NCBI GenBank assembly: GCA_018713485.1
Contig: DVOQ01000001.1
Location: 1 to 41,449 of the forward strand
From: Candidatus Avisuccinivibrio pullicola
GTDB taxonomy: Bacteria > Pseudomonadota > Gammaproteobacteria > Enterobacterales > Succinivibrionaceae
DNA: 41,449 nt
Direction of reading: 5' to 3'
Position numbers and translations under genes: made by a program
Shown here: positions 17,701-26,294 of the stretch, one piece after another
Layout of the letters: every line of letters begins with the position of its first letter
How positions within the stretch are numbered: the first letter of the stretch is position 1
Notes under the pieces: generated by a model
Told to the model about the DNA's origin: nothing
The model's input: the letters and a program-made list of their open reading frames with translations, nothing else
Database searches by the model: none

Positions 17701-19077
17701 ACCGCCTATGCGCTTAAAGTGATCTATATGGTAGTTCTTTAAGGTGAAGCTCTCAGACGGGCGTTTTTTCTGACCGTAGCCGCGAAAACCATGGGTATGG
17801 AAATGTTCTTTTTTCCACTTGCTAAACTCCATGGGGGCGACGTCCTCACTGACATGGCTTACAAGTACCGTTTCATCAGGGGAGAGAACCTCCTGCCTGG
17901 AGAAAATATGCGCCACGGAGGCTTTATAGCCTGAAAGGGAGCCTAAAAATGGGATGCGTACCTTAACATAGAAAGGAACAAGGCACACTCTGCCTGTGGG
18001 GCTTACGTAAAAGAGCGGATCGGGACTTACGCCGGGAGGCAGAGCCTGCGCGGCGGGGGATTTTTTAAGTTCACCTGCGGTTTTAAAAACCGGCAGTGGC
18101 GGCGTGACGACATAGCTCTCCTGCGCTGCAAGTTCCTGAAGCCTGACATCGCTTTCACGGAAAAGAGCCGTGAAGAACTCGGGAAGCGCGGGGCCTTCGT
18201 AAAGCGGCCGTTCATCCTCATCATCATAAAACAACAGAAATGAGGAGGGTTCACGGATATCCGGCTGCGCGGCAATGAGATCGAGAAAGGCCTCTTCGGC
18301 GTCCGGCAGCTCCACGTCATCCGTGCGGAACTCCTCAAGGGAGAGGGAGGGCAGGTCTGCTTCTTCTTCGGGTTCATCCTTAGCTTTAAGATACTGTTCC
18401 ACCTCATAGTCGGAGTTGAGCGCGATGCATGGCTCCTGATGAAAGCGGGAGAGAGTATCGCCTGCGCGATCCCCCTCAAAGACTTTGAGCTTATTGAGGT
18501 TAAAGCCTAAGAAGGTGAAGAGGGACTGCGGATCTTCAAGGAGCGCTTTACAGAAATGACTGACGATATATGCGTACAGGGGAGAGAAATCCCGCACGCT
18601 CTTAAAATCCGTCGGGGAGAGCTGCCAATCGGTATTGTCCTCGCCGTTCTCGATGGTAAAGCCCGTGACATCCTTAGGAAAATGCTCGCACAGGACCTCG
18701 CCCATTCCCCCGAGATCATCAAAGGAGAGAGTATGGTTCGCGGCTTTGCTTAAGGCTACGAAATTACCGGCTAGATAATCCATGACCGTGGCTCTGACAC
18801 GGGAGGAGAATTTATTCGCGAGATTTAGAGTATAGCTGTTCTTGCAGTAGCTGAAACGGCTCTGGCCTTTAGGGCGGCGGCGTACCTCATGGGTGAGTTT
18901 GAAACCGCCGCCTGCCAGAAAGCGGATCGAGAGAGAATAAGCGGGATAGTTCTTATCAGACAGCAGGCGCGAAAGCTGACGGTCAGTTTCTGAGGCAGAG
19001 GCGTCAGGCAGGGTGCTAAGGGCGCGTACTAAGCGGGCGGAGGTGCTGTCTAAGGCATCAGGGGAATTGCTGAACAT
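14749..19077 (-). CDS. Large SNF2/RapA-type DEAD-box ATPase (DNA translocase)
   Basis: A 1442-residue protein with the SNF2 ATPase in its last third. Motif I ADDMGLGKTVQ is near residue 972, motif II VDEAQNIKN near 1070, motif III MTGTPVENHL near 1105, motifs V-VI LSLKAGGSGINLT and QATDRAFRIGQ near 1330-1360. The preceding ~950 residues show no family I can name beyond the general SNF2-associated region; they include an acidic stretch near 690-720 and no SWIM-type zinc site. It should be a cytoplasmic ATP-driven DNA translocase. It is alone on its strand, converges on nth and is divergent from the phosphatase gene, so context does not identify a defence system. The start lacks a clear Shine-Dalgarno. 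Confidence 0.9.
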   Translation of the reverse strand: MFSNSPDALDSTSARLVRALSTLPDASASETDRQLSRLLSDKNYPAYSLSIRFLAGGGFKLTHEVRRRPKGQSRFSYCKNSYTLNLANKFSSRVRATVMDYLAGNFVALSKAANHTLSFDDLGGMGEVLCEHFPKDVTGFTIENGEDNTDWQLSPTDFKSVRDFSPLYAYIVSHFCKALLEDPQSLFTFLGFNLNKLKVFEGDRAGDTLSRFHQEPCIALNSDYEVEQYLKAKDEPEEEADLPSLSLEEFRTDDVELPDAEEAFLDLIAAQPDIREPSSFLLFYDDEDERPLYEGPALPEFFTALFRESDVRLQELAAQESYVVTPPLPVFKTAGELKKSPAAQALPPGVSPDPLFYVSPTGRVCLVPFYVKVRIPFLGSLSGYKASVAHIFSRQEVLSPDETVLVSHVSEDVAPMEFSKWKKEHFHTHGFRGYGQKKRPSESFTLKNYHIDHFKRIGGKAYRAEFNFSSLMQLLNFTPETEASLNTDFKVLLALKDTALTLLKHHALVPAFYYHSFIDDSPYYSSYHPEVNSYQCGGWFPALFFPEVRELTQRAGALVRHYGWHKRARCNGYPAYCSDADNLVLGTAFLRLFLEDFMCHLYPRVLTRLDLNAFRRGLLLSLFGPWQGESDPYPELISDHGDTRHGLLRLPAYFNPLTSLTFFAPEFLPVLALDDYLLDASDGDRGMETPGETEETADRASAEREENGSDGEAVRHLDVTLLFEEQSSGTSAGGAYATLQDFKEDLNPSACTRHLLTLIELGERYPVLQDVLKNPAGTASYEGEAATQALREIRALQKLGINALMSRGLHSILRPRRTLSLNFQNMEDTGGGFSSLLSYLDYDASVTLGDMTLTKEDYAELVKNAGRIITFKDRLVLVDARDLSMMEEVFSGKKRKKKKLSLPSVLAAMFGEGETLTPEGDRICFSPKIRAVVDSLRRNTDTSLPRGLNATLRPYQVKGFKWLMHNLKHGLGAVIADDMGLGKTVQVLSALLKLKDEGELASKSALVIMPASLLINWQHEIRAFTPSLTFRVVYSDSEEVTEKRDVWLTTYAYFTRHTELFKDEHFRVLIVDEAQNIKNHRTQAARALRELTADSAIAMTGTPVENHLTDYWAIMDLVNPGLLGTLDDFRSDYVLPIEKHHDENAAKILRQAVTPFVLRRLKTDKNVIPDLPEKMVAVQYCPLTPKQSALYEARCNEALRQYESKMTLAQRLFAVHHAILNLKQICDSPAVYDTKARVARVDDSGKAMALMDILENVREHGKKVIIFTQFLRMGELLQAFIEKAFNFRPDFLQGKLKPSERQRMIDDFQNSKDKPVLILSLKAGGSGINLTAASVVIHYDLWWNPAVENQATDRAFRIGQDKDVQVYRLLVSGTVEEKIDAILRSKAELSDLTVSANDRWLGDLSQGELTSLLTFSESGSGKETRMVKELTARALQSPVRRK

Positions 19078-19216
19078 AGTAAGTCACGGGAGTTTAACGT
19101 AATACTGACAGGGCATTGTATCTGATTTTCTGGCCCTGCAGAGATAAAAGTCGCTTTGCCCCGGTGGTGCTTTGGGTCAGGATGGGTACAATGAGGGGGA
19201 AAACAAGGAGCTTACC

Positions 19217-19903
19217 ATGAAACTTTTTTTACTGCGCCACGGACAGACGGACTGGAATTTACAAGGCCGCATTCAGGGACAGACCGATATTCCCCTGAAC
19301 TACGCCGGTAAAGGCATGGCCTTAAAGGCCGCCGCTGCCCTGCGGGACATTCCTTTTGACAGGGCGTACTGCTCGTCCCTGACACGTACCCGTGAGACGC
19401 TGGATCCGGTGTTAAAGGGCCGCGGCACGCCGGTGTTTTACCGCGATCTCTTAAAGGAGATCTCCTTTGGTGAGGACGAGGGCGTGACCTTTGAGGAAAT
19501 TAAAGCGCATCGTGAATGGTCCGTGGCGGGCTTTTTCTTTACCCCGGCAAGCTACGTGCCCCGTACGGGAGCCGAGAGCGTGGGGGCGCTGCGCGCCCGT
19601 GCCCGCGCTTTTTTAGATGAATTAAGCCTAAGCTGCCGTCATCTGAATAATGTGCTGGCGGTAACTCACGGGGCCTTTACCCACGCCACGATCTGCGAGG
19701 TCTGCAATCTCCCCGACGCACGCTTCTGGGAAAGCCGCAAGATGCGCAACTGCTCTGTGACGGTAGTGGAGCTTAAGGACGGTCACTGGTCCATGGAGCG
19801 TGAGGCGGTGGATCTCTTAGGCGGGGAAAACCCGCTTGCCGCTCTCTCCCCGGAGCTTTATGGTCATCAGGGCGCGGGCATGATGAAGACCACCTTTCCC
19901 TAA
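19217..19903 (+). CDS. Histidine phosphatase family protein (phosphoglycerate mutase-like)
   Basis: A 228-residue branch-1 histidine phosphatase. The phospho-acceptor histidine lies in FLLRHGQTDWN near residue 8, followed by GQTDIPLNYAG, SSLTRTRETL, EISFGEDEG and the second histidine in VTHGAF. Substrate is unknown; alternatives are GpmB-like, CobC/AlaZole phosphatase or a general phosphatase. I start at ATG 19217, preceded by AAGGAG; an earlier ATG at 19172 would add 15 non-family residues. A TACAAT at 19187-19192 could be its -10 box but the -35 is unclear. The uvrA2-like gene follows 51 bases later and may be cotranscribed. Confidence 0.88.
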   Translation: MKLFLLRHGQTDWNLQGRIQGQTDIPLNYAGKGMALKAAAALRDIPFDRAYCSSLTRTRETLDPVLKGRGTPVFYRDLLKEISFGEDEGVTFEEIKAHREWSVAGFFFTPASYVPRTGAESVGALRARARAFLDELSLSCRHLNNVLAVTHGAFTHATICEVCNLPDARFWESRKMRNCSVTVVELKDGHWSMEREAVDLLGGENPLAALSPELYGHQGAGMMKTTFP

Positions 19904-19954
19904 GATATTAAGGAAAGCAAGCGTCAGTCAGGTTTTAGCGTTCAGGGGGGGGCT

Positions 19955-22435
19955 ATGGGGCAGAACTGCATTGAGGTGCGCGGGGCGCGCGTGCACAATT
20001 TAAAAAACGTGGATGTCGATGTGCCCTTAGGGGAAATCGTGGGCGTGGCGGGCGTGTCCGGTTCGGGCAAGTCCTCGCTGGCCTTAGGCGTGCTCTATGC
20101 CGAGGGCTCGCGCCGCTATCTTGAAGCGCTGTCGACATATACAAGGCGGCGCATGAGCTATGCGGGCAAGGCCTTAGTGGATGATATCCGCCACGTACCG
20201 GCGGCTCTTGCCCTGCATCAGAGACCGGGTATTCCCGGCATACGCAGTACCTTCGGGACGGCGAGCGAACTTTTAAATTCCCTGCGCCTCATGTTCTCGC
20301 GCCTCTCTTCCCACCGCTGCCCTGAAGGCCATTACGTGCCGCCTTCCTTAAATGTGGCGACGGAAAAGCCCCTTACCTGTCCCGTGTGCGGGGCGGTGTT
20401 TTACGCACCCTCGGCCGAGGAACTGTCCTTTAACTCGCAGGGAGCGTGCCGTACCTGCGCGGGGACGGGAGTGGTGCGTACCGTGGACAGGGCGACTCTC
20501 ATTCCCGATGACACGCTGACCATCGACGGGGGAGCGGTTGCTCCGTGGAACACCCTGATGTGGTCGCTCATGACCGACGTGTGCCGCGCCATGGGGGTAC
20601 GCACCGACGTGCCCTTTAAGGAGCTGAGCGCTAAGGAAAAGGAGATTGTCTACGACGGGCCGCAGATAAAAAAACATATTCTCTACCGTCCCAAAAACGG
20701 TGAGGGAGCCACGGAACTTGATTTCACGTATTACAGCGCCACCGCCACGGTGTTAAACGCACTCTCCAAGGTCAGGGACGACAAGGGCATGAAGCGCGTG
20801 GAGCGCTTTTTAAGGGAAGATCCCTGTCCTGACTGTCAGGGCACCCGCCTGAGCGCTGCCGCCCGTGCCCCGCTGTTAAACGGCCGGCATTTAGATGAGG
20901 TCTGCGCCCTGACCCTAAAGGAGGCGCTTGCCTTCGTAAGGGCGGTGCCCGCCTCCCTGCCTCCTGAGTTCCGCCCCATGGCGGAGGTGATTGCAGAATC
21001 TTTTGAGGTGGCCGCACAGAGACTCATCTCTTTAGGTCTTGACTATCTCACGCTAGACCGGGCCACGGCCACGCTCTCCACGGGCGAGAGACAGCGTCTG
21101 CAGCTAGCCCGCGCCGTGCGCAACCGCACCACGGGCGTTCTCTATGTCCTCGATGAGCCTTCCATCGGCCTGCATCCTGCCAATATCGAGGGACTCAACG
21201 CGGTGATGCACGATCTTATCCGTGACGGTAATTCCGTGATCCTTGTCGATCACGATCCGCAGATCCTCTCGGAGGCGGGTTATTTAATCGAGATGGGACC
21301 TGGCTCGGGCAAAGAGGGCGGGGAGGTGCTCTGTCAGGGCCCCATGGAGACGGTGTTAAACGATCCGCACTCGCGTATCGCGCTTTTTTTACGAGATAAA
21401 GTGCAGGCGCGTGTAAGACCTGCTGTAAAGCGGGAGCTGCTCTTTGAAAAGGGGAAGCTTACGCTTAAAACCGCCGCGCTGCATACCGTAAAACCCCTGG
21501 AGGTCAGTTTTCCGCGGGGCCGTCTGAGCGTGGTTACGGGCGTGTCGGGCTCGGGCAAGACCACGCTCGTCCTTGAAAGTCTGGTGCCGGCCCTGAAGGC
21601 CCACAGTGAAGGCAGGCCCCTGCCCTCCCACGTGCTCTCCCTTGAGAGCGCGGGTGTATCTGAGGTGCGCCTTATCGACGCCACGCCCATCGGTATCAAT
21701 ATCCGCTCCACCCTCGCCACGTACTCCGGCGTCCACGATGAGTTAAGAAAGCTGATGGCCCGAACGCAGGAGGCTAAGAAACGCGGTCTTAAGGCGGGGG
21801 ATTTTTCCTATAACACCGGTAAATTACGCTGCCCCACCTGTGACGGGACGGGGATCGTGAGCCTTGACGTGCAGTTTTTGCCGGACGTGGACATTCCCTG
21901 TCCCGACTGCCATGGCGCCCGCTATGGCCGTGAGGTGGAGGGCCTTAGCTATGTCAATAAGGACGGTGTCAGCCGGAACCTGAAGGAGATCATGGACATG
22001 GAGGTGCGCGAGGCGCTCCTCTTTTTTAAGGATGTGAAAAGTATCCGCGAGAAGCTTGCGATCCTCAATGAGCTGGGACTTGGCTACCTGACCTTAGGCG
22101 AGGATACGCCCGGTCTCTCCGGGGGCGAGGCGCAGCGCCTGAAGCTTGCCTCCGACATGGGACGGAGCCGGGAGAACACCCTCTTTGTCTTTGACGAGCC
22201 TACCATCGGCCTGCATCCCCTCGATGTCCGCACGCTCCTTAAGGTCTTTGACGCTCTGGTGAGCGCGGGAGCGACGGTGGTCGTCATTGAGCATGATGTA
22301 AGCGTGATGCGCAATGCCGACTATCTTATCGACATGGGGCCTTACGGCGGAGACAGGGGCGGGAGCGTAGTGGCCGCAGGTGCCGTGGAGGAGGTAAAAA
22401 AGGTCAGGGAGAGCGTGACGGCGCGCTATCTCTGA
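19955..22435 (+). CDS. UvrA-like ABC ATPase without the UvrB-binding domain (UvrA2 type)
   Basis: An 826-residue protein against ~940 in UvrA. Both ATPase halves are complete: Walker A GVSGSGKSS (33-41) and GVSGSGKTT (~528), signatures LSTGERQRLQLARA (~374) and LSGGEAQRLKLAS (~721), Walker B YVLDEPSIGLHP and FVFDEPTIGLHP. The C-terminal zinc module CPTC...CPDC is at ~626-655. After IRSTFGTASELLNSLRL the ~115-residue insert that binds UvrB in UvrA is missing and a short stretch leads straight to CPVC. Such UvrA2 proteins are linked to tolerance of DNA-binding drugs rather than standard excision repair. A run of eight G residues (19945-19952) forms its ribosome site. Confidence 0.9.
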   Translation: MGQNCIEVRGARVHNLKNVDVDVPLGEIVGVAGVSGSGKSSLALGVLYAEGSRRYLEALSTYTRRRMSYAGKALVDDIRHVPAALALHQRPGIPGIRSTFGTASELLNSLRLMFSRLSSHRCPEGHYVPPSLNVATEKPLTCPVCGAVFYAPSAEELSFNSQGACRTCAGTGVVRTVDRATLIPDDTLTIDGGAVAPWNTLMWSLMTDVCRAMGVRTDVPFKELSAKEKEIVYDGPQIKKHILYRPKNGEGATELDFTYYSATATVLNALSKVRDDKGMKRVERFLREDPCPDCQGTRLSAAARAPLLNGRHLDEVCALTLKEALAFVRAVPASLPPEFRPMAEVIAESFEVAAQRLISLGLDYLTLDRATATLSTGERQRLQLARAVRNRTTGVLYVLDEPSIGLHPANIEGLNAVMHDLIRDGNSVILVDHDPQILSEAGYLIEMGPGSGKEGGEVLCQGPMETVLNDPHSRIALFLRDKVQARVRPAVKRELLFEKGKLTLKTAALHTVKPLEVSFPRGRLSVVTGVSGSGKTTLVLESLVPALKAHSEGRPLPSHVLSLESAGVSEVRLIDATPIGINIRSTLATYSGVHDELRKLMARTQEAKKRGLKAGDFSYNTGKLRCPTCDGTGIVSLDVQFLPDVDIPCPDCHGARYGREVEGLSYVNKDGVSRNLKEIMDMEVREALLFFKDVKSIREKLAILNELGLGYLTLGEDTPGLSGGEAQRLKLASDMGRSRENTLFVFDEPTIGLHPLDVRTLLKVFDALVSAGATVVVIEHDVSVMRNADYLIDMGPYGGDRGGSVVAAGAVEEVKKVRESVTARYL

Positions 22436-22439
22436 AAAA

Positions 22440-22459
22440 CTGCCGGCCGCAGCCGGCAG
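22440..22459. terminator. Rho-independent terminator between uvrA2-like gene and argD
   Basis: CTGCCGGC and GCCGGCAG form a perfect 8-bp stem with a CGCA loop between two convergent stops. On the minus strand it is followed by five T residues, so it terminates the arg operon and probably also the plus-strand gene. Confidence 0.85.
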
Positions 22460-22465
22460 GGACGC

Positions 22466-23707
22466 TTAGTCCTGAGAGGCCGTCACCTGGGCCTGTTCCT
22501 TTTCAAGGAGGGCGCTTAAGGTCTTTTTGAGGATCTTAAGCGCTGCAGTGATTTCCTTTTTGCGGATGATAAGGGGCGGGGCGATACGCACCACGTCAGC
22601 TCCGGCGGTGAGGATGAGCAGACCGCGTTTAGCCGCTTCCGCCTGCACGAGGGCAGCCTTGCCCTGCAGGACACCTTTAAGCTCGGCCCCGCGCAGAAGA
22701 CCCATGCCGCGCACTTCCTTAAAGCAATTAAGTTCCGTGCCGATTTCCTCTAAGCCCTCCTTTAAGAGAGCGCCCTTGTTTTTCACCTTGGTAAGGAACT
22801 TCGGATCGCCTACCTTGTCGAGCACGTAAGCGCCGACGGCACAGGCTAAGGGATTGCCGCCAAAGGTGGTGCCATGGGTGCCTGGCGTAAAGTGCGCGGC
22901 GATGGCCGTAGAGGTGAGAATGGCGCCTAAGGGCAGACCCGCGCCTAAGCCCTTGGCCGAGGTCAGGATGTCGGGACGGAAGTTTTCAAACTGCTCGTAG
23001 GCGTAAAGGGTACCGGTTCGGCCCACGCCGGTCTGCACCTCATCGACGATGATAAGGGCCTCATGTTTATGGGCAAGGCGGACCACGGTCTTTAAAAATT
23101 CAGGGTCAATGGGGAGAATGCCGCCTTCGCCCTGCACTAATTCGAGCATCACGGCGCAGGTCTTATCCGAGATGGCCGCCTCAAAGGCCTTAACGTCATT
23201 GAAGGGTAAATGGGTAATGCCCTCCACGTGCGGGCCGAAACCCGTGGCATACTTTTCCTGACCGCCCACGTTCACCGAGAAGAGGGTACGGCCGTGAAAG
23301 CCGTGATAGAAGGAGATGATCCCGTATTTATCCGTCTTGCCCTGATCGTAGGCGACGCGGCGGGCGAGCTTTAAGGCACCTTCATTGACCTCGGCTCCGG
23401 AGTTGGCGAAAAAGACCCGCTCATAGCCGGTACGCTGACAGAGCTTTTTGGCAAGGGTCAGGGTCCTGTCGTTGACGAAGATATTGGAGCAGTGAATGAG
23501 GCGGCGGCTCTGTCTGCGGATGATTTCCGTAACGCCTCTGTGATTGTGACCTAAGGCGTTGACGGCGATGCCGGCGGTAAAGTCTAAAAAGGCTCTGCCG
23601 CTGTCATCATAGAGCAGGGCCCCCTTGCCATGGGTCAGCACCATGGGCAGGGGCTTGTAGCAGGGAAAGCAGTAAGTATCAAAATCCTGACGCGTGACGT
23701 TCATCAT
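22466..23707 (-). CDS. argD: Acetylornithine aminotransferase ArgD
   Basis: A 413-residue class III PLP aminotransferase that converts N-acetylglutamate semialdehyde to N-acetylornithine. Family marks: DFTAGIAVNALGHNH, FFANSGAEVNEGALKLAR, SFYHGFHGRT, ELVQGEGG, VDEVQTGVGRTG and the PLP lysine in TSAKGLGAGLPLGA. ArgD enzymes often also act as succinyldiaminopimelate aminotransferase. Two ATGs stand in tandem at 23707 and 23704; spacing from GAGG favours the second. It is the last gene of argC-argB-argA-argD, 24 bases after the acetyltransferase. Confidence 0.92.
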   Translation of the reverse strand: MMNVTRQDFDTYCFPCYKPLPMVLTHGKGALLYDDSGRAFLDFTAGIAVNALGHNHRGVTEIIRRQSRRLIHCSNIFVNDRTLTLAKKLCQRTGYERVFFANSGAEVNEGALKLARRVAYDQGKTDKYGIISFYHGFHGRTLFSVNVGGQEKYATGFGPHVEGITHLPFNDVKAFEAAISDKTCAVMLELVQGEGGILPIDPEFLKTVVRLAHKHEALIIVDEVQTGVGRTGTLYAYEQFENFRPDILTSAKGLGAGLPLGAILTSTAIAAHFTPGTHGTTFGGNPLACAVGAYVLDKVGDPKFLTKVKNKGALLKEGLEEIGTELNCFKEVRGMGLLRGAELKGVLQGKAALVQAEAAKRGLLILTAGADVVRIAPPLIIRKKEITAALKILKKTLSALLEKEQAQVTASQD

Positions 23708-23731
23708 TGCCTCGCAATATTCTCTAAGTTC

Positions 23732-24439
23732 CTACTTGAGGTTCATTTCGTAAGCGTGTTCATCGCAGCAGTGCTTCTTGGGGCACTTCTCGCAGTCCTT
23801 GAGGATCTTTTCAGGCAGAGCCTCGCGCGTGGTGGGGGTAAAGCCCACTTTGGCAAAAAACTGCGGGCTGCGCGTGAGCGCGAAAACCTTTTCAATCGCC
23901 ATCTGTCTTGCCTTCTCAATTAAGAAGGTGACGATGGCCCGTCCCTGACCCTGACGCTGAATGAGAGGGCTGACGCCTAAGGAGCGGATTTCGGCAAGGC
24001 CCGAGTCATAGACGTAGAGACTGGCGCAGCCTACCACCTCCCCGTCCCTGACGCAGACGGCGAAGGTGAGAATGGATCGGATGACGTCCTCCCGCGGACG
24101 GGGCAGGTTCTCGCCCACCTCGGCCCAGTAGCAGATCATCTTGTAGAGCGAATCCACGTCCGAAAGCCGCGCCTGACGCACGATGCACGAGCCGTGGCTC
24201 TTACCCTCCAAAAGCTCCGTGACCTCGTTAAGGGCCTTGGTGATCTGATTGAACTCCACGGCGCTTAATCTGTCATGCGCGTGCAGATCAAGGGCCTTGT
24301 CGTAAAGCTCCTTGAGATTTAATAGCGAATAGTCCCCCGTGATACAGGGGATGGGGGGCAGAGAGTGGCTTCTGTCCTTGTTTATGTCCGGGACCGTCTT
24401 TTCCGGATGCTCAGTATAGGGAAATTCCTTGTGCTGCAT
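23732..24439 (-). CDS. argA: Stand-alone GNAT-type N-acetylglutamate synthase (short ArgA)
   Basis: A 235-residue GNAT acetyltransferase. The acetyl-CoA motif A is SLGVSPLIQRQGQGRAIV (~165-182), preceded by VRQARLSDVDSLYKMI, a common GNAT start, and followed by ALTRSPQFFAKVGF. It lacks the amino-acid-kinase domain of E. coli ArgA, so it is the short form. The first ~85 residues are not recognised. The tail is Cys-rich (DCEKCPKKHCCDE), as in several stand-alone ArgA proteins. Position between argB and argD and the absence of another first-step enzyme in this cluster support N-acetylglutamate synthesis from glutamate; this is a context-based call. Confidence 0.82.
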   Translation of the reverse strand: MQHKEFPYTEHPEKTVPDINKDRSHSLPPIPCITGDYSLLNLKELYDKALDLHAHDRLSAVEFNQITKALNEVTELLEGKSHGSCIVRQARLSDVDSLYKMICYWAEVGENLPRPREDVIRSILTFAVCVRDGEVVGCASLYVYDSGLAEIRSLGVSPLIQRQGQGRAIVTFLIEKARQMAIEKVFALTRSPQFFAKVGFTPTTREALPEKILKDCEKCPKKHCCDEHAYEMNLK

Positions 24440-24480
24440 AATATCTACCTGTTCGCTGAGTATCTTTTGGGGTTAAAGGC

Positions 24481-25239
24481 CTAAGCCTCGAAAGCCGTAC
24501 CCAATCGTCGCAGGGAGAAGAGATCAAGTTTAGGATCCGTAAGGCGCTCTAAATTAGTCAGTACCAGCATATTCCCGGTACGGGAGGCGCTCTGTAAGGC
24601 CGAGCGCACCTTGATGACCATGCCCTCCGTGATGATCCTGTCCTCAATGAGGGTCTCCGCCTCAGAACGCGTCAGTTTTTCCAGGATCCTGCCGCTGCCG
24701 TCCTTAACTCCGGGCACGTCCGAGACTAGAAGAAGCGGGGCCTTAAGGAGGGCGGCTAATTCCACCGCCACCTCATCGGCGTTGATGTTAAAGGTGGTGC
24801 CCTGAGACAGGCCAATGGAGGAAATGACGGGCGTATAGCCGTTTTTAAGCAGTGCCGTCAGAAAGTCCGCACTTTCCGCTCTGACGTGCGCGACCTGACC
24901 GTATTCCTGAGGGTAGGGCACAAGCTCAAGGCTTCTCCCGTCCGTGGCGCAGAGCCCCAGGGCATTAAGTCCGGCCTCAAGCGCGAGGGCCTGCAGACTG
25001 CGGTTACAGGAGCCTGCGAGCATGCCCGTGATATAGGGCATGGCTTCAGCGGGCGAGACACGGATCCCTTCCTTCTTGGGTGTGACGATGTCAAGGCGCT
25101 TAAGCAGGGCGTCAACCTCGACGCCACCGCCGTGCACTAAGATGACCTCACGGCCTGACAGGCGTAAAAAGAGGGTCTTCAGGCCGTCGCGATCGGCAAG
25201 GGTCTTGCCGCTTAATTTGATGATCAGGGGCTGCATCAT
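24481..25239 (-). CDS. argB: Acetylglutamate kinase ArgB
   Basis: A 252-residue amino-acid kinase (E. coli ArgB has 258, the short arginine-insensitive class). Motifs: IIKLSGKTL at the N-terminus, REVILVHGGGVEVDALL, NINADEVAVELAALL and GMVIKVRSAL. It phosphorylates N-acetylglutamate. The start overlaps the argC stop (TAATG), with a second ATG directly after, so translation is coupled to argC. Confidence 0.94.
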   Translation of the reverse strand: MMQPLIIKLSGKTLADRDGLKTLFLRLSGREVILVHGGGVEVDALLKRLDIVTPKKEGIRVSPAEAMPYITGMLAGSCNRSLQALALEAGLNALGLCATDGRSLELVPYPQEYGQVAHVRAESADFLTALLKNGYTPVISSIGLSQGTTFNINADEVAVELAALLKAPLLLVSDVPGVKDGSGRILEKLTRSEAETLIEDRIITEGMVIKVRSALQSASRTGNMLVLTNLERLTDPKLDLFSLRRLGTAFEA

Positions 25240-26249
25240 TACCTCAGAGCGGTCATTTCATCAAAGCTGTAAGCGAGATTGAACGCCTGCACGGCCTGCG
25301 AGGAGGCTCCCTTCATCAGATTGTCGATAGCGCCCGTGATGACAATATGGCGTCCCTTAACGGCCGCGAAGATATCGCAGTAGGGACTGTGTACCACGTC
25401 GTCGAGTTTCACGGGGGCGTTCTTGAGTCGCACCGCCTGATGTCCTGCATAGGCGCGTACGTAGCATTCCCTGACGGCCTCTGCCGTGACGCCTTCCTTA
25501 AGCCTTGCGGTCAGAGTGGCGTGGATGCCGCGCTTGAAATTGCCCAGATGGGGATTGAAGATCACCTCCGTGCCTAAATGCGCCGCGATTTCGGGAGTGT
25601 GGCGGTGCGTGAACAGTCCATAGGCGTTAAGGCTCACCTCGCAGAACATGGAGGAGAGCTTCGCTCCGCGCCCCGCTCCCGAGACGCCGCTCACCGCATT
25701 GATGGCGGGAGTGTAGTCAGGGTCTAAAAGCCCGTCCACAAGGAGGGGCTTTAAGGACAGCTGACTTACCGTGGGATAGCAGCCAGGCAGCGAGATTAAG
25801 GGAGTCTTTCTGAGGGCGTTCAGATCCACCCACTCGCAGAGCGCGTACACGGCCTTCTCTAAAAGCTGCGGATAGCAGTGCTCAAAGCCGTAGTAATCCG
25901 TATAGAAGTCAGGCGCATTGACGCGAAAGGCTCCTGAGAGATCGAAAACGCGCGCCCCGCCTTCAATCAGAGCCGGGGTCAGATCGTGACTTACCTTATG
26001 GGCCGTGCACAGAAAGACTGCGTCATGCGTCCTGCCCACCTGCAGAGCCTCACTGTCCTTTAAGGGTTCAAGGGGCAGTTCGCAGATCCCCGCAAGGCTG
26101 CCATGCAGGGCCGCGATGGGCTTTCCTGCGTCCTGAGACTGTTCCGAGACGTAGAGATGGTCTACCGTCACCTCAGGATGACGGCTTAACAGAGCGCAAA
26201 GCACGGCACCGGTATAACCGCTGGCGCCGATGATGGCGGTACGGAGCAT
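25239..26249 (-). CDS. argC: N-acetyl-gamma-glutamyl-phosphate reductase ArgC
   Basis: A 336-residue NADPH-dependent reductase. The nucleotide-binding start is AIIGASGYTGAVLCALLSRHP; the catalytic cysteine lies in LPGCYPTVSQL; GVSGAGRGAK and the C-terminal VIDNLMKGAS-like stretch (AIDNLMKGASSQAVQ) are typical. It forms N-acetylglutamate semialdehyde. It heads the minus-strand arg operon; the 250-base region to argE holds the probable control sites. Confidence 0.95.
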   Translation of the reverse strand: MLRTAIIGASGYTGAVLCALLSRHPEVTVDHLYVSEQSQDAGKPIAALHGSLAGICELPLEPLKDSEALQVGRTHDAVFLCTAHKVSHDLTPALIEGGARVFDLSGAFRVNAPDFYTDYYGFEHCYPQLLEKAVYALCEWVDLNALRKTPLISLPGCYPTVSQLSLKPLLVDGLLDPDYTPAINAVSGVSGAGRGAKLSSMFCEVSLNAYGLFTHRHTPEIAAHLGTEVIFNPHLGNFKRGIHATLTARLKEGVTAEAVRECYVRAYAGHQAVRLKNAPVKLDDVVHSPYCDIFAAVKGRHIVITGAIDNLMKGASSQAVQAFNLAYSFDEMTALR

Positions 26250-26294
26250 GTGAATACCTCATATCAACACAGACTGGCAGAATACTGTGATTTA

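Noticed and set aside
14749..22435. SNF2 helicase, phosphatase and UvrA2-like gene as a single defence island
   Set aside because: The genes are on opposite strands with separate control, and each is explained as an ordinary stand-alone gene; no nuclease or other effector is next to them.
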